Positions 13,840-27,400 are shown, counted from the first letter of the stretch. The stretch: DNA of 64,000 nucleotides from Acanthaster planci (GCF_001949145.1 NW_019091363.1:2142902-2206901), one strand, 5' to 3'. Made by a program: numbers and translations. The notes: generated by a model from the sequence alone, not told the origin.

Positions 13840-16209
13840 TGACAATGATCGTGTACTGGGGTACTTGTACATGCATGGAAAAAGTTAAGTCCAGAAGGGC
13901 TAGCTGTGCAAACTGCATGGAGTGGTAGATTGTCCATTGGGCAAAGAATGTTATCACACGTACAGTACTTACGTACATGTATGTACATGAACATTGCAGA
14001 AATGCTGAAAAGAGAAAAATGTTCAATTTCATTAGAAATACAAAAGTTTCTCGATTCATGTACATATAGATTGTGCACGCTACCACTGAAGTACTGCACA
14101 TGTACTGTACATGTAAAGTCAGGATGCAACATTTTTTCCTCTCTGTGCAATGTGTAACCACTGAAGTAATGATGAGTGAACTAAAGTGGCTAGCTTCAGG
14201 AATCTAAGGTCACCCTCAGAGCTTATACATGTATGAGTCCATAATCCTATTTATGATCCTTTCATCACCTGGTAACATCAAGGTGATACCCAAATGCTAC
14301 TCTACATGTACAGTGTACTTGATTAACCTGAATGTTTATCCAGCAATTTTAATTCTTGTTTGACCTTTTGGCCCTGGAACCACCCCCCCCCCAAGTTACT
14401 GGTAAGTCAACAACTCATTAACCTTTACTTGTACTTAGGAAACTGAGGTACAGGTACATGTCTCTGCCCCTCCGCCATTTCTGATTGGAAAGTATGGTTG
14501 CAGTTGATCCGCACGTTTTATGGCTCAACAATTTTCTCCAAGGAAATGCTGTGGCACTACATGTATGTAGACCAACATGTATTACATGTACATATATTTT
14601 TAGAAACAAATTGCATTTTGAAAGTACCGGTACATGAGCGCACATGTTTTGCCTACCAGCTGCTGCATGTAACTTTACCTAGGATGTGTAAATAAAGCAA
14701 GTCTCTCCCACCTGTTTAAGCTTTTCGTTCGTTCACCTGCTCCATGTATGGATACAACATGCAAATAATTTTCTTCAGTTCTGCAAAGTTCAAAGCGTGA
14801 ACAAGGCCTTGTACATGTATGTATCCACATTATATACAGACATACAAGTTTGTGCATTTTTATTTTGCAAGTGAGATTGGTCAGTTGACAAACAAATTTT
14901 TAAAAACTGGGAAATAGCAGTTCAAACTGTCTGTTGTTTTGTTTACTGTGTTGAGGGGAGCACAACTTCATATCACCGAACAGAATACTTGTACAGAGAA
15001 CTGTAGGGAAAGCTGTACGTCATACAAGGCAAACTGCTTGCCGGAGCCACTGTAGAGTTACATGTACATGTAAAGGCCTTTGAAAGAAACTTACACAGTG
15101 TTAAATAGGAATCCTCAACATTTTATCTTCTTACACAATGTCCATTTGCATCATACCAAACTGAGGGACACATCAAAACAGAGCTCAAAATTCCTCGGTC
15201 TAATACAAAAAGCAAAACTCAAAAGTGGCCGGGTGACTTGAGACTCAGTTTGGCAGAGCGGGTCACGTGTACCCAATGATTTGAAATTGGTGAGTTTCTC
15301 TGAGGACAAGACTTCCATCAATTGCCAAGCTGTTCTTCAAGATGAACTTTACATGCACACATACGCATGTTTTCATGTACCGTACAATGTCTGCAATGAG
15401 AATTCTAATTGCTTTCCATCATACATGTACCATGGAGGTAGATAAAGTGACTGATATTCCCCTGAACAATTGGCAAAGGATGAGAGCCAGATTATTCCTA
15501 CATGTCCATGTATTACACTCATTAAACATTCTGTCACTGAACCACGATCAGGGACAATTTGTTGCTGGTATCCCAGTCGTCAGATGTTCATTCATGCGTG
15601 CATTTTGTCTGATAATTGAGATGCGTGGGTGCGTCCATACATGTACATGTATGTCATTCGCCGAATCGTGATGGAGGAAGCGATTTGCGGAGATTGCATA
15701 CTTCCAGGTTCTACCTGTGTACAAACAAACGTGTCAGTTTTCAGTGATTCAGTAGTTAGGAAAGCTCTTGGAAAACGAATGTTTTCAGTTCATTGTTTTT
15801 GTTTGTACACGCAGGTATCGGGGTAGTTTCTTTTTTTTTTTTAATTCAAAAAGAAAGATATTAATTTTCTGAAGTTGAACTTCTTGAAACTGTTGGCTGT
15901 CTTAGACACTGTTAGCTTGTCCTTCCGTAAGATGTTGAAGTTAAAATGTATGCATGTACCGGTACAATGTATGTACATGTACATGTATCAGCTGTGAGGT
16001 TTATGTACACTGTACATGTTGTGTATGATCAGTCAATTTGCGTGGTCACTCGATCTTTGTGCGATCAGTCGATCTTACTGCATGATTTGTGGATTATTCC
16101 ACGATCAGCTAATTGTCTTTTCCCTCTACATGTAGTTCACAGTTGTGAAAAGTTCATTGGTAACTTCATTGGTTTTTCATCATCGCTCTTTTTTCATTGA
16201 TCAAAAGAG

Positions 16210-16281
16210 ATTGATGTAGGGGAACGATCGATTGATGTAAAAGAACGATCGACAGATGTACCGTAGAAGAACAATTGATCG
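16210..16281. repeat. 21-bp minisatellite with GATCGATTG words
   Basis: ATTGATGTAGGGGAACGATCG is followed directly by ATTGATGTAAAAGAACGATCG and then a longer diverged unit. Related CGATC words in inverse orientation lie at 16026-16110. Confidence 0.65.
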
Positions 16282-16839
16282 ATATTGAAGAGCAATCAAT
16301 GTGTTGCTTCCAAGTTTTTGCCTCTTTGGCATTCCATACAATCTGGGATCGTGCATATTGACTGATCACACCCAACACACATATCAGTAAAGAACTGGGA
16401 AATTGCTCAAATCTGGGTATTTGCCGGTACATCGACAAAGATAAATGTACAAGTCCTATTGTCTCTTTGTACTGTGAATGGAATACGTGACAGAACTGGT
16501 ACATACTGTACATGTACCTGTACAGTACATGTACATGATGTTTATCATGCAATAATATTTCCGTTCAGTTGGTGTGTGCTTGGTAAACAAAGACAGGTTA
16601 AATGATTGATTTTTAATGATATGTTAAATACGCCATATTAATGGGCAACGTTTCACCAGGGTTGTAAGTTTATTGATTGGTTTGGTAAATGTACATGTAC
16701 ATGTTAGTGGGCCTGATTACATGTACCTATGCAGATATTGGGGTACGTTCTAGCAGTTGTACATGTACCTTGCACATCAATATCAATATTTCTTTATCAG
16801 CATTTTTGCCTATGCATATGTACCAGAAGTCATGGACTG

Positions 16840-17240
16840 TTCAGTACACGTAATGTACATGTACTGTACATGTACTGTACTTATCGGTACATGTACTAAA
16901 TTTAAACATACATGTGTACAAAGTACATGATTCTGGATGATTCCATGACTTATTTTTATACAGTACCGGTACGTACGTCTACCTGGGTTTTACACCATCT
17001 ACAACAAAAAGCATGCATATGCCACACACAGGGACATTACTGATATATGTACATGTACGTCTGAAGTTGAAGAGATTATTTTTAGTAATTTAGAATGACT
17101 GAAAGAAAGAAGAAAGAACGCAAATTTGCAGTTAATACATGTGTATGTACAAGTACAGGCATGTACATGTACTGAGCACTTGTTCTCCTGCATGAGAAAA
17201 TGCTTACATGTACATTGTACATGTACCATAAATGTACTGT
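16840..17240. repeat. Dense TACATG/GTACATGTAC tract
   Basis: Repeated overlapping ACATGT/GTACAT words, broken by short unique sequence. The open frames here (MYMYxHVxCT type) are translations of this repeat, not genes. Confidence 0.8.
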
Positions 17241-17506
17241 ACATGTATTATCTCATGTAGAAGATAGCGAGCGCATATGGGACAGTGTATCATGTTCATT
17301 GTTCATATGGCACTTACGTGTATGTACAATTAAAAATTGCATTACGTGCATTTAAGGGTCAATACGTACCTGTACATGTATTATCTCATGTAGAAGATAG
17401 CAAGTGCATATGGGACAGTGTATCATGTTCATTGTTCATATGGCACTTACATGTATGTACAATTAAATATTGCAGTACATGCATTTAAGGGTCAATATGT
17501 ACCTGT
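17239..17506. repeat. 133-bp tandem duplication
   Basis: Two copies, starting near 17239 and 17372, each run from TGTACATGTATTATCTCATG to AAGGGTCAATA(C/T)GTACC. They differ at about seven sites, five of them CG in one copy and CA or TG in the other. Each copy creates a spurious MYHVHCSYGTY frame. Confidence 0.9.
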
Positions 17507-18500
17507 ACATGTACGGGTATGTACAGGAAAAGGATGCATGAAATGTACATGTTACCGGTTCATTATGTATTTCTACACTGCATATGTACATGTACATTTG
17601 TGTATACCCGTGCACATGTATACATGTACATGGGTTACTCAACCATCATTGTACGTACATTGACATGTAACTGTAAGGCACTTAAAATTCTATAAATATG
17701 TTGGTACAGTAGCACTGACTAAAAAATCCATTGTGCTAATTTAATTCAAGTGTCGATTAGTTCTGCCAGTGATGGAAGAATCCAGCACTGATGTGACTGC
17801 TATTAATTTAGTAGATGTACCTGTACACGCAGGTGTTCATGCAGAATTTACCATTTTAATGACAATTAGGAATGGTTGCTTGGCGACGGCCAGTGACATC
17901 AGCAGGCGCAGAACCGCATGTCATAAATATGCATGAAGGCTGAGCCTACCCCCCCTCAACTTGCATCTAATGGAGATGCAGCATATTTTGTCAGCAGATG
18001 TGTCTGGTCAACTGAGCACAGGACAAATATTGCTCACATGTACACTGTTAGTTGTAGAAGGCCGGCGCATAGTGGTTAAACACGTACTGGGTGTGTGTAC
18101 ATGAATGTACATGTACCAGTACACGTCTCCATGATTCACTTGTCTCTTGAGGAAGCCACATTTCTCGATGGCTCAACCAGCCTTTATATATCCCCACATG
18201 CACCCTACAGAATTTACACCATTTTGGGTAAGCCAATTTATAAAATACTTCTGACTTTTTGTTGCAGAATTAAAAACAAATATCTGCATACTGGTATTTT
18301 GGACTCTGGAGTTCTACTCTTATCTACATGTAGATGTCATTTTCTTGCACTTTTTAGCTATCACTCAGATTTGTTTGGGAGGTTGGATATTGTTTGAATT
18401 ACAAATTTGTGGAACAAGTGGTCTGGAGTGCTTTGGATCTCAATTTGAATTTTTATGCAGTGTAAAATGGTTTCATTTGTATCTAACATGATAAAAGACT

Positions 18501-18534
18501 CCATACATATGCGAGTTTACTCGCATATGTATGG
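18501..18534. repeat. Perfect hairpin, 15-bp arms
   Basis: CCATACATATGCGAG, loop TTTA, then the exact reverse complement CTCGCATATGTATGG. No T-run or gene boundary nearby. Confidence 0.9.
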
Positions 18535-20594
18535 TAATGCTTTCCATTTTCTGCAATCAAGTTCATGAATATGTGCGGCAGTTGTGATGAAATCATTTGA
18601 GAAGTCAGTTTACTGCTTAATTATGCAGTACTTGATGATCTAGTTCTTACATGTATGTTTTTGTTAGAATATTCCAGTGAATTGACTAAAAGGAATTTTA
18701 CACTTCTTTGAAGAACAGCAGAATGATCAATTTTTGTGCATAAAAAGAAAATTGCATTTGTAAGATAGATAAATACTTAATTCCAAGCTTTTTTCTTGAA
18801 ACCTTGAAGTGTACGTGTGTACATGTAGGATATAGGCTAATTTTACAGTATTTATTGAAAAATTCTGTTTTGGTGCATGCAAGCTGCACTGTGCTTCAGC
18901 CTTGAGGAACATGCATTTCCTGTCATCTGAGAAAAACATGAAACAGAATAAATTTTCTAACACTGTAAGGTTGCAAAACAGTTACTATTGAATTATTGTG
19001 AATTACTTTTGTTCCCAGATACTGACATCTTGTCTATTTATACAATATATTTGGAATAATAATACTTCGCCAGGCATAAGTAGAAACTATTCTTGTGATG
19101 AAATTAAAGTTTAATATTTGGGCGTGAAATATTCAAGTGATAAAATATTAGGCCCTAAATTACAAAACGACCGGTATACCCCGTGCTTCCATTTGTGCAC
19201 AAAATTTCATGTACCTCATGTCGGTATGCATACATGTACATAAACATAAAATGGTGTCTTGATTGCTAAATTTCTTTCTTTGAAATGCCTTGCAGTGAGA
19301 AGTTCCAAGACTAGTTACAGTTCTTTAGAAAATGTCTTGAACCGGGGCCCGTACACATGCACAGTTTTTGTCAAAAGATATTTTATTCAAAAGCTTCTTT
19401 GTTACATGGCTTTGGATTTACCGAAGATTTGATACAGTGCACAGTTTCCTTTGTGAAAGGGTGCTGAAATCAATCTGTTTTTATCTGGGACAAAAGACCC
19501 TCGGCCTTTTCATTCTCACTTCATCACCTGAAACTCCCATTGCACCCCGAGTATTCATTGTGAAGCCAAGCAGTCTGCATTATCATGGGCCTGCCATGCT
19601 GGCAGTGAGTGTACATGTTCATGTATGACTCATCAATACCAACTCCACAGGTAATAAAGCCTTAGGTCAGGACTCCTGGTTGGCATAGTAATCGATGATT
19701 ACTGTGGTTCAAGAGTGAATTTTTGTCTATTAAATGCACTTACAGTAAAATACATGTATTGCATTCTGGTATACTGTATACAGGATATGTCGCTTCTGAC
19801 GTTGAATGAGCAGTGATTACAGACTTTCATTTTAGAAAGTGCAGACATGCTTGTTTGTGCTGTGCATGTACATACAAACACAAATTGAGTGTTTAGCAAA
19901 TGTTCTCAACACGAGTAAGTTTTCATTACAAGCAGAAAGGGAGGTACATGTACTGTACATAGGCCTATTATGTAGGCAACTTTCCACAATTTCTACTGTG
20001 CATATGTACCAGAGATACATGTACATGTACGTGCACTCTACATGTACTGCAAGTGCCAGTGCATGTACTGTAGTTTGAAGACAAGAATATTCACTATACA
20101 TACACAACGCCAATACATGTACACTTTAGCCTTGGAACATCATATCTACTGCTCATAGTGATTTGGAGGTACAAGTGCAGTACATGTACATGACAGGAAT
20201 GGAAGGTTTCCGTGTATATCTACAGTGTACATGTACCATTATACAGGTACAGTGACTGTGTGCGCATGTACAATGTCCCATTGCACATGCAGGCACATGA
20301 TGATTTAAAATGACAGTTATCCTGTATATTGTTCAAAATTGTAAAAATCATACTCATGTACATGTACATACCGATACACGTATACATGTATACCCATACA
20401 TGTACATGTGCATACCCCTGTGTGAGCTGGTGGTCACTTTACCAATATACAAAAGGCAAATGTGCAATTGAAGTGGAAGAGATTAGCATGCCGTATCATG
20501 AAATTGTTTTCTCTTTGAATGAACACTTGTTTTAACCTCTACGTAATTAAATTCAATTACAAAGCATAACTGTAGCTAGAAATGTATTATTCAT

Positions 20595-20862
20595 GTACAT
20601 GCACGTACGTTGTACATGTATATGTCCAGATACACATGTATGATACATATACATGTAGATGTTTACTGTACACATGTTCGCATATGGTATAGATGTACAT
20701 ATCGTACATGTACAGTATGTATGTACATGTACATGTATGGTACATGTACATGTACAGTGTGTGGTTACTGATCTAATAAACTCTATGCTGATACATGTAC
20801 AGTACAGTTCTCGTACATGTACATACTGAAAGTACACGTACATGTAACTGTATACATGTACA
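20595..20862. repeat. Dense TACATG/GTACATGTAC tract
   Basis: The densest run of the (TACATG) word in the window, just upstream of the giant exon. It includes several perfect hexamer repeats such as ATGTACATGTACATGTAT. Confidence 0.85.
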
Positions 20863-21192
20863 TGAATTGTTTAGTTTTAATTTTCAGATACTGGTAGACC
20901 GGTAGAAACACTGCTGTGGCAACCTGTGCATTGATTCTGTAAGGTTTGGTTCATATTAATGAGCTTCAATATTCTTCCATTTTCCCTGAGTGTGTGATTC
21001 AGCCAGTGAAATCTGAATCAGTCTGCATCATTGTACCACAGGAGATGAATAAAAAGCGACTGCATTACAATCCAGTTTTAGTAGCGATGATGGTTGATTT
21101 GTCATCCCAAAACGTCACAATGTGTCGGCCTCTTTATGTTGATAAAAGAAAACCATGGAACTGAATGTGCTTTTATGATTTATTTTAAACAG

Positions 21193-24100
21193 GCCACACA
21201 GGTTGAGAGCAGGCTTCCAGCCGCTGGACACCGTCAATCCCTTCTGAAATCTCCGAAGCCCGTTCCCAGCAAACTCAAGTCACCGGAACTTAAACCTCTC
21301 CGTGTCTCACCCACATCCGCGGGCTCTGGAATCCCTCAGAGGTCGGGCGTCTTACAGAGCAAGCATCTCCTGATTGGACAGCGAGTCTGGACAGCAGACG
21401 GGCGAGTGGGAACGCTAGAGTTCAAGGGGAAGACCCACTTCTCCCAGGGGTGCCTGTGTGGGATCCGGTTGGATGAACCCCTCGGCAAGCACGACGGCAG
21501 TGTGGATGGGATCCAGTATTTCAAGTGCAGCCCCAGCCATGGGATATTCATCCACGCCTTCAAAGTGCAGGCTGTGAACTCAGCCGGTGAAGTGAAACCA
21601 TTAGAGCTGGCGCCAAACACGAGCGGAAAGCTTAGACCTTCATCACAGCCAGGAAGTGGGAAGGAATCAAAACCTTCCAGTAAGATACCAGCTCTCGGAG
21701 TCAGCGGGAAAATTGCCAGACCCAAATCTTTACTTGTGACTGAGGACAAGGCTCCATGCAAGGTAACTGTGGGCAGAAAGAGCTTGCCCACAAGGTCTGA
21801 AGTAACGAGAATTGAGTGTTTTTCTTCAGAGAAGGCACCAAACAGCAGCAAACTGTTTCAGAAAAAGAGAATCAGCCCCGCGGACTCTGGCATCACTGTC
21901 CCGGGCTGGACTCATGACAAGACACTGCCGACCAGTAGACTGCCATCCATCCAATCGAAATCCCCCTCCGTAAAATCCCATGATGCTACCTTTACGCTAG
22001 TTCGTGAGCATAGCCCTGCAAGCCGGCCGCAGCCAACAGAGAGAAGCCCTGCATCACAGAAGAGAACCCCTGAACAATCTAGTCCTAGAGTCAAGAAGTC
22101 ACCTTGCGGAAGCCTTAAAAAGGGACTATCCTCGCGACCAAGTCTCAATGACCTGACACAGCTGTTGCAAGATGACACCAATGCAGATGGCGAGGAATTG
22201 AAATTGCGAAGAGAAAGTGGATCCAGACCCAAAACCAACCTCAACGAAACTTTTGAAGTTCGGGCTGGGCCACACAGAGTCTCCCCGATAACAGGGAAGA
22301 AGAAAAGTCGCAAAGACACTGCGTCGTCTGCTACCAAAGACCTCAACTTAACTTTTGACGTAGAGAAGAAGGCGTCCCCACTATCTTGGGAGCCTGGTAA
22401 TAAAGTCACATCCACACCAGTATCATCAAGTGAAAATACCTACTTCTGGGAATCAGATGGGATTCCACAATCTGACGTCAGAAGCACTTATGATCATTTA
22501 GACACAGAGGAGGACGATATTGAGTACAATGAATTCTGGGCTGTGCCATCAACGCTAGACACACCCACAGGCAGACTGAGGTTTGATCTGCTGACTCCAG
22601 AGGAGTTCGAACAGGCCTTGAAAGACTGTAACATTCCCCTGGAGAGTCCTCAAAACAAAGTGCCCCCAACCTTTGAGGAAACATTTACAGAGCCACAACT
22701 CACTGAGCCACAACTCACGGACCACTGTAAACCGAAAATCTTGGATGCTCTGACAGTTGTCGATGATGATCTATTAGTTGCCTCTGACTCGACATCTGAA
22801 AGTATTCCTTCTTTCTTAGTGCCGGCCTGGAGCATGGATTCAGAAGCAACAAATCTAGACACAAGCCTATCGGAGCATAAAGACTCAGAAGACTTCAGTG
22901 AAATAGAACAACAGGAGGTCAGCGAACCTCAAGTCCCAACAATCAGCAGAGATTTAGAGGCGGGCAAAGTGACTACAGATAACAGAAATGACCTAGCAAA
23001 CAACAATATAGAAGTAGACCCAACATTGAATAACGCAGAATCCACTCAAATAGCAGGTAGTAGAACTAGAAACAACAGTGCAATGAATGAGTTTATTGAC
23101 AAAGTTAGTCCCAGTGTGCCCCTTGAAAAATCTCTGTCTACAAGTGAAAGAATGGCAGATTCTACAAGCGATAAGATTCCCCGGGTTGAAAACACCTTAC
23201 TCAGTGAAGATGACCAGTGCATATTCACCGATGATTTAAGTAACGAGTGGAAAAATCTTGTGCAACAGGCAGAGGAGGATTTGGGTGTACAAGAAGTGCC
23301 GCAGACCTCTAATCTGGCTGAGGTTAAGAGAGATGCTGTCTCCAGTAGTAATGGGCCTTCAGCTGAAGTACCCACAGTTGAAGCAACTGACTTACTTTCA
23401 CCAAATGCTTCATGTCACACAGCATCCCCCAGCCAAGAAACATTTGTGAAGGTCAGTGTACGTGAAGGTGCAGTGTCACAGATCAATCCAAGTTCAGGCA
23501 ATGGAGAACCAGGTTCCGCCAAAGCAGTTAGCCCAGCAATAACTCTGAACATTCTGAATGCAACATTTGACAGTGGTGTCAGCCCTGAAAAGGAGAAAAG
23601 TTTTGCATCCGAGGGGAGCAGCGAAAGTGCCAGTACTGTCATTGGTGATGGGGCATCTGAAAATGATCACGTTCAGAACAAGCCAAAGGGAATGAGAGAA
23701 AGGTGTCCGTCTGCCGAGCTTGAGACTGTTACACAGTTTGAAATGGCTGAGATGACCTCGCCATCCTACAGCAAAAAGAGATTTGAACCGGAGACATTCA
23801 ATGCGGGACATTCCCAACAGCCTGCAAAGGTTACAGGTACGCAAAAAGAACCCCAGAGAGGGAAAGAAAACAGTGACCACTCCAAGTTACCTAGGAAACG
23901 AACGTCGTACCTCCAGCAACCAAAGTCTTTTAGCTCGAACAGAGACAGCGAGTCATCCAGCAAGAGTCAAGTTGCTGCTGCCAAGCTGAAGCTCGCTGCC
24001 GCAAAACCAACTGACTCCAAACCAGATGCACCGACCCAAGATAGCAAACCCAGGAAAGGCCACACCGCTGCCCCTTGGAAACTGATCAGCAAGAATCCCA

Positions 24101-24418
24101 CCGCTACCACCAGCAAGTCTCCCAGCAACACCACAAGCACCATTCCAAAGCAGAAGGCAACAGAGACTGGGTCTAGCAAAGATGCGAAGACCAGCAACAA
24201 GCTACATGTAGGAGGGGTCAGGAGTAAAATTGACACGGGGAGAAAGTCAGTGGACCTGACAGGCAACAAGCCTACCTTAACCAACAAGAAGTCTAACGGT
24301 CAGAACAGTACCTCCTCTTTGGAGGTTGAACCCAACAGTCTGTCATCCTCCAACAGGAGCATGAAATCTGATCTCAGTGGTGTTGGCACAAGAACCAGCA
24401 GTAGGAGCAGCTCAATTG
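21193..24418 (+). CDS. Giant exon: CAP-Gly domain plus long disordered region
   Basis: The acceptor is TTTTAAACAG at 21183-21192 and the donor is G|GTGAGT after 24418. It holds 1075 codons plus one base (exit phase 1). The codons upstream of 21193 in the same frame are intronic. A second possible acceptor nine bases on (exon start 21202) keeps the frame. After the CAP-Gly domain the sequence is rich in S, T, P, K and E with no hydrophobic core, apart from an acidic stretch (DTEEDDIEYNEFW, about 22501-22540) that leads into a helix-like segment (RFDLLTPEEFEQALKDC). The antisense strand also has long open frames here, which I take to be shadows of codon bias. Confidence 0.93.
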
Positions 24419-27400
24419 GTGAGTTTTTCAGAGTCTTCCCGTTTTACTTGAATAACTTGCCAAAAACCCCTCTGTCAAATTATAGAAAGTGTGTTCATTT
24501 ACGTACAGGGGCGTGTTTTTGTGATTCTAACTAGAATCATGTTTCTGCATTGACCACTTGTTGAGTGTTTTCGTCACATTAGTTATGCTTGTGTGACTCA
24601 CTCTTCCGACCAAACAAGAACCAAATACTGGAGTTGGTTCATCACCATTTCAAAAATGGTGGAAAACGAGTCGACAATTTTGTCATCTCTCAAATGAGTG
24701 AATTTGCTTATCGCCATATTTGCTGTTACATGCAGCGTATCAAAGGGGGTACTGGTACATTTGATCCAGAACATGAAAAGAGACAGCAACAGTGGTAAGA
24801 AACTTGTTAAATATGGAGTAAAAATGACATTCATCCATGCCATCTGCCACAGTGTATCTTGTAGCAGATGAGGTACTGGTAACCATTTCTAATTTTTCAC
24901 TTTTCATACATGTCCCTGGTTATCACTTTGTGGTCATGAATGAGTTTCTGGGTAGGGATGACGAAATCAAGACCTTAATATGCATGTGGGAGTTTGGTTT
25001 TTGCATGATACATGTATTCAGGGTCACAGTGCAATGTATACATGATACATACATGTACATGTACATTGTACCATACAGAATGAACAATTGCATTATAAGT
25101 ACATGTACATGCCCACGTATACCGTACCTACGTACATGTACATGTATTTATCTCGTGGATGCACACCGGTACATGTTTTGTACATACGTGTATACTACAA
25201 CATAATGTTTACATTTCAGGGATACAGATATTACATATTAAGGTACATGTACGTGTGCAATTGTGCATAGCCTGTTCATATCCATATCAAGTTTTTGTTT
25301 CGACTGTATTTTCCTTCATCCAGAGATAACTCAATTTTCTGCCAGTATGCCACATTAATAACCTGCAGATGTTATGTAATGTACTTGCCATCCAAATATT
25401 TCTGTTATTGGTTGTACAGCGCATTTGAATATTTTTGAACAGAATTTGCACTTAATAAATTCATTTAATAATAATAATAATAATTCCACTTTCACTCCTC
25501 GGCAGGGGGCAAGCCAGCCAATAAAACAACCTTGTCCCTGCGTCACACGGACCGAGCGCGCCAAGAGCGCAAAACCAGCACGTCCACAGTCAACTCGGAG
25601 GTTTCACAGCGGACAGAGTCCAGAGCCTCCTTGTCTTCAAGACTCAGCTCCTCCACGTCAGACGGTAACTCACCAAAAAACCTCTGTCAACCTCCTCTCT
25701 CCCCTCCTTCTCTTCCTCCCTCTTTCTTTTTTTTCCCTTCTCCTTTGCGGTGGTGCATTCCAGAGGGATCCCCTACCAAACACTGGAGACATTTTCCCTG
25801 CATCTTGACCGGGCCTGGGATATCTCTCCCCCCCCTCCCTCGCCAATTTAATTATTAGCGGAGTGATCCTGTTTGTATCCTACATGTATCCAAGCAGTTG
25901 CCTGTAGATGAAGACAAATGGACCCCCATCAGCAGAAACCATAAATTGTTCTAGCATGAATCATTGCTGCATTTATAACCGTTTCCTTCGTGCCCTAGTT
26001 AAAAAAAGTTGTCTTGACACTGAAGAGTTGATTACATGCAGATGCTTGTATATTGTACATGTTGCTCAGGCACATCTGGATCCACTGTGCAATGTGCACA
26101 GCTTTATTACCACGTTAGGAATAGCCATAGAGCGTACTTGTTACCAAGTACTGGTACCAGAAATTACATGTGAATGTACATGTAAATGTGTACATGTACA
26201 TGTATGTTTACACATTAGCCCCTAACCCTCTAGGGTGTATGTAAAATCATATTGGAATCGGAGGATTTGGGACTGTTAGGGTTAGGGTTTGGAGGGTAAA
26301 TTCTGGTGGAGATTCTAGTGACAATCTTTGATAGAAATAAATTTAAGTTCACGCTAATTCTGAAGCAAATTACAGAAAAAAAATGACTATCCACATATCT
26401 CGTAATACACGTCGTTCAGTACATTGTTCAGTGTAAAAAAATTAAATTCTATGGGGCAAATCAGTTTAATGCTTAAGTTATTTTTTATGTGAATAAGTTC
26501 CAAAACAAACATCAAGGCCTTCAAGTAAACCAAAGATTGTTTTTTTTTTACTGATGATCCAATTGCTAGATGAAATTCAGTATCTCAGTGGCAAGCATTC
26601 ATAAAGTCCATCAACCATGAGGCAGTTGACTTGCAGATGTTTTCCAAGTCTTAAGGGTCTCCCTAGGGACGGCCCACTTTCCTCCATCAGGGAGTGCAGG
26701 CATATTTCCCTTCTCTGTAAGGTTTACTCTGTGCTGTCTCTGGTCAACAATCTCCCAGCTCCCAGGACCTTCTTAATCTCACATACTGGGATGGGGGGGA
26801 GGAAGGAGAGAGCTCGCCAAGTTGGCCTGAGCATGTCACTAACGTTAATAAGAAAGATTCGGAATGTCAGAGATGCTGCAGTATTCATGCCATGCATATC
26901 TTATCCCAGAGGCAACTAACAGGTTGGGCATATCCCTCAAGGGCGAGTGAGCTTTTTCTTTTTTTGTTTTCAATAAAAATATTTTCATCAGATCACTGTA
27001 ATTTTCATTTTCACTTCGTAAGGTAAAAGGCTTTATTTGCAAGAACCCGATAGAAGCATCCTTGGCAAATACAGACTTCTGCATTATGTCATGACTGTAA
27101 AATGTGTTACATAATGATCGCAGTTGAAGCAACCCGCATTTATGGGAAGTGGGTTTTGTTGTGTACTCGGCATCCTTCCCTGCTTTTGTGACTTTGCCAC
27201 ATCGCATCATGCCATTTAGCTTGAGTCCATTGAGAAAACTTGTAACCTTGGGTATGATCTGGCCAGAGCTTTGTGATTTTACATACATGTACCAGTACCA
27301 GACAAGAATACATGTACGTCAAGGCAGGTTACCATTTAAAAGAAAACACCAGTGATTTTTGGCACATGTAGTAGTCTGAAAAGAAGGGTCAGCCAATCCG

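Larger units (their letters stand above)
3424..21192. other. Long intron or upstream region, repeat-rich
   Basis: It holds many TACATGTA-type words, the tandem duplications and foldbacks listed separately, and no recognisable exon on either strand. Reading frames here are mostly translations of the TACATG word. Confidence 0.6.

Noticed and set aside
8595-20843. Many open frames rich in M, Y, H, V, C and T (for example at 13757-14161, 16166-16552, 17285-17663 and 20553-20843)
   Set aside because: They are translations of the TACATG/GTACAT word on either strand, which lacks stop codons in most frames. No splice context or family features.
21336-24287. Long antisense frames under the giant exon
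   Set aside because: They mirror the sense codon usage of a Ser/Lys/Thr-rich protein, with no domain and no independent signals.
26275-26292. Telomere-like TTAGGGTTAGGGTTT
   Set aside because: Only two to three units, and part of a dispersed repeat with copies elsewhere in the window. Not a telomere or interstitial array.
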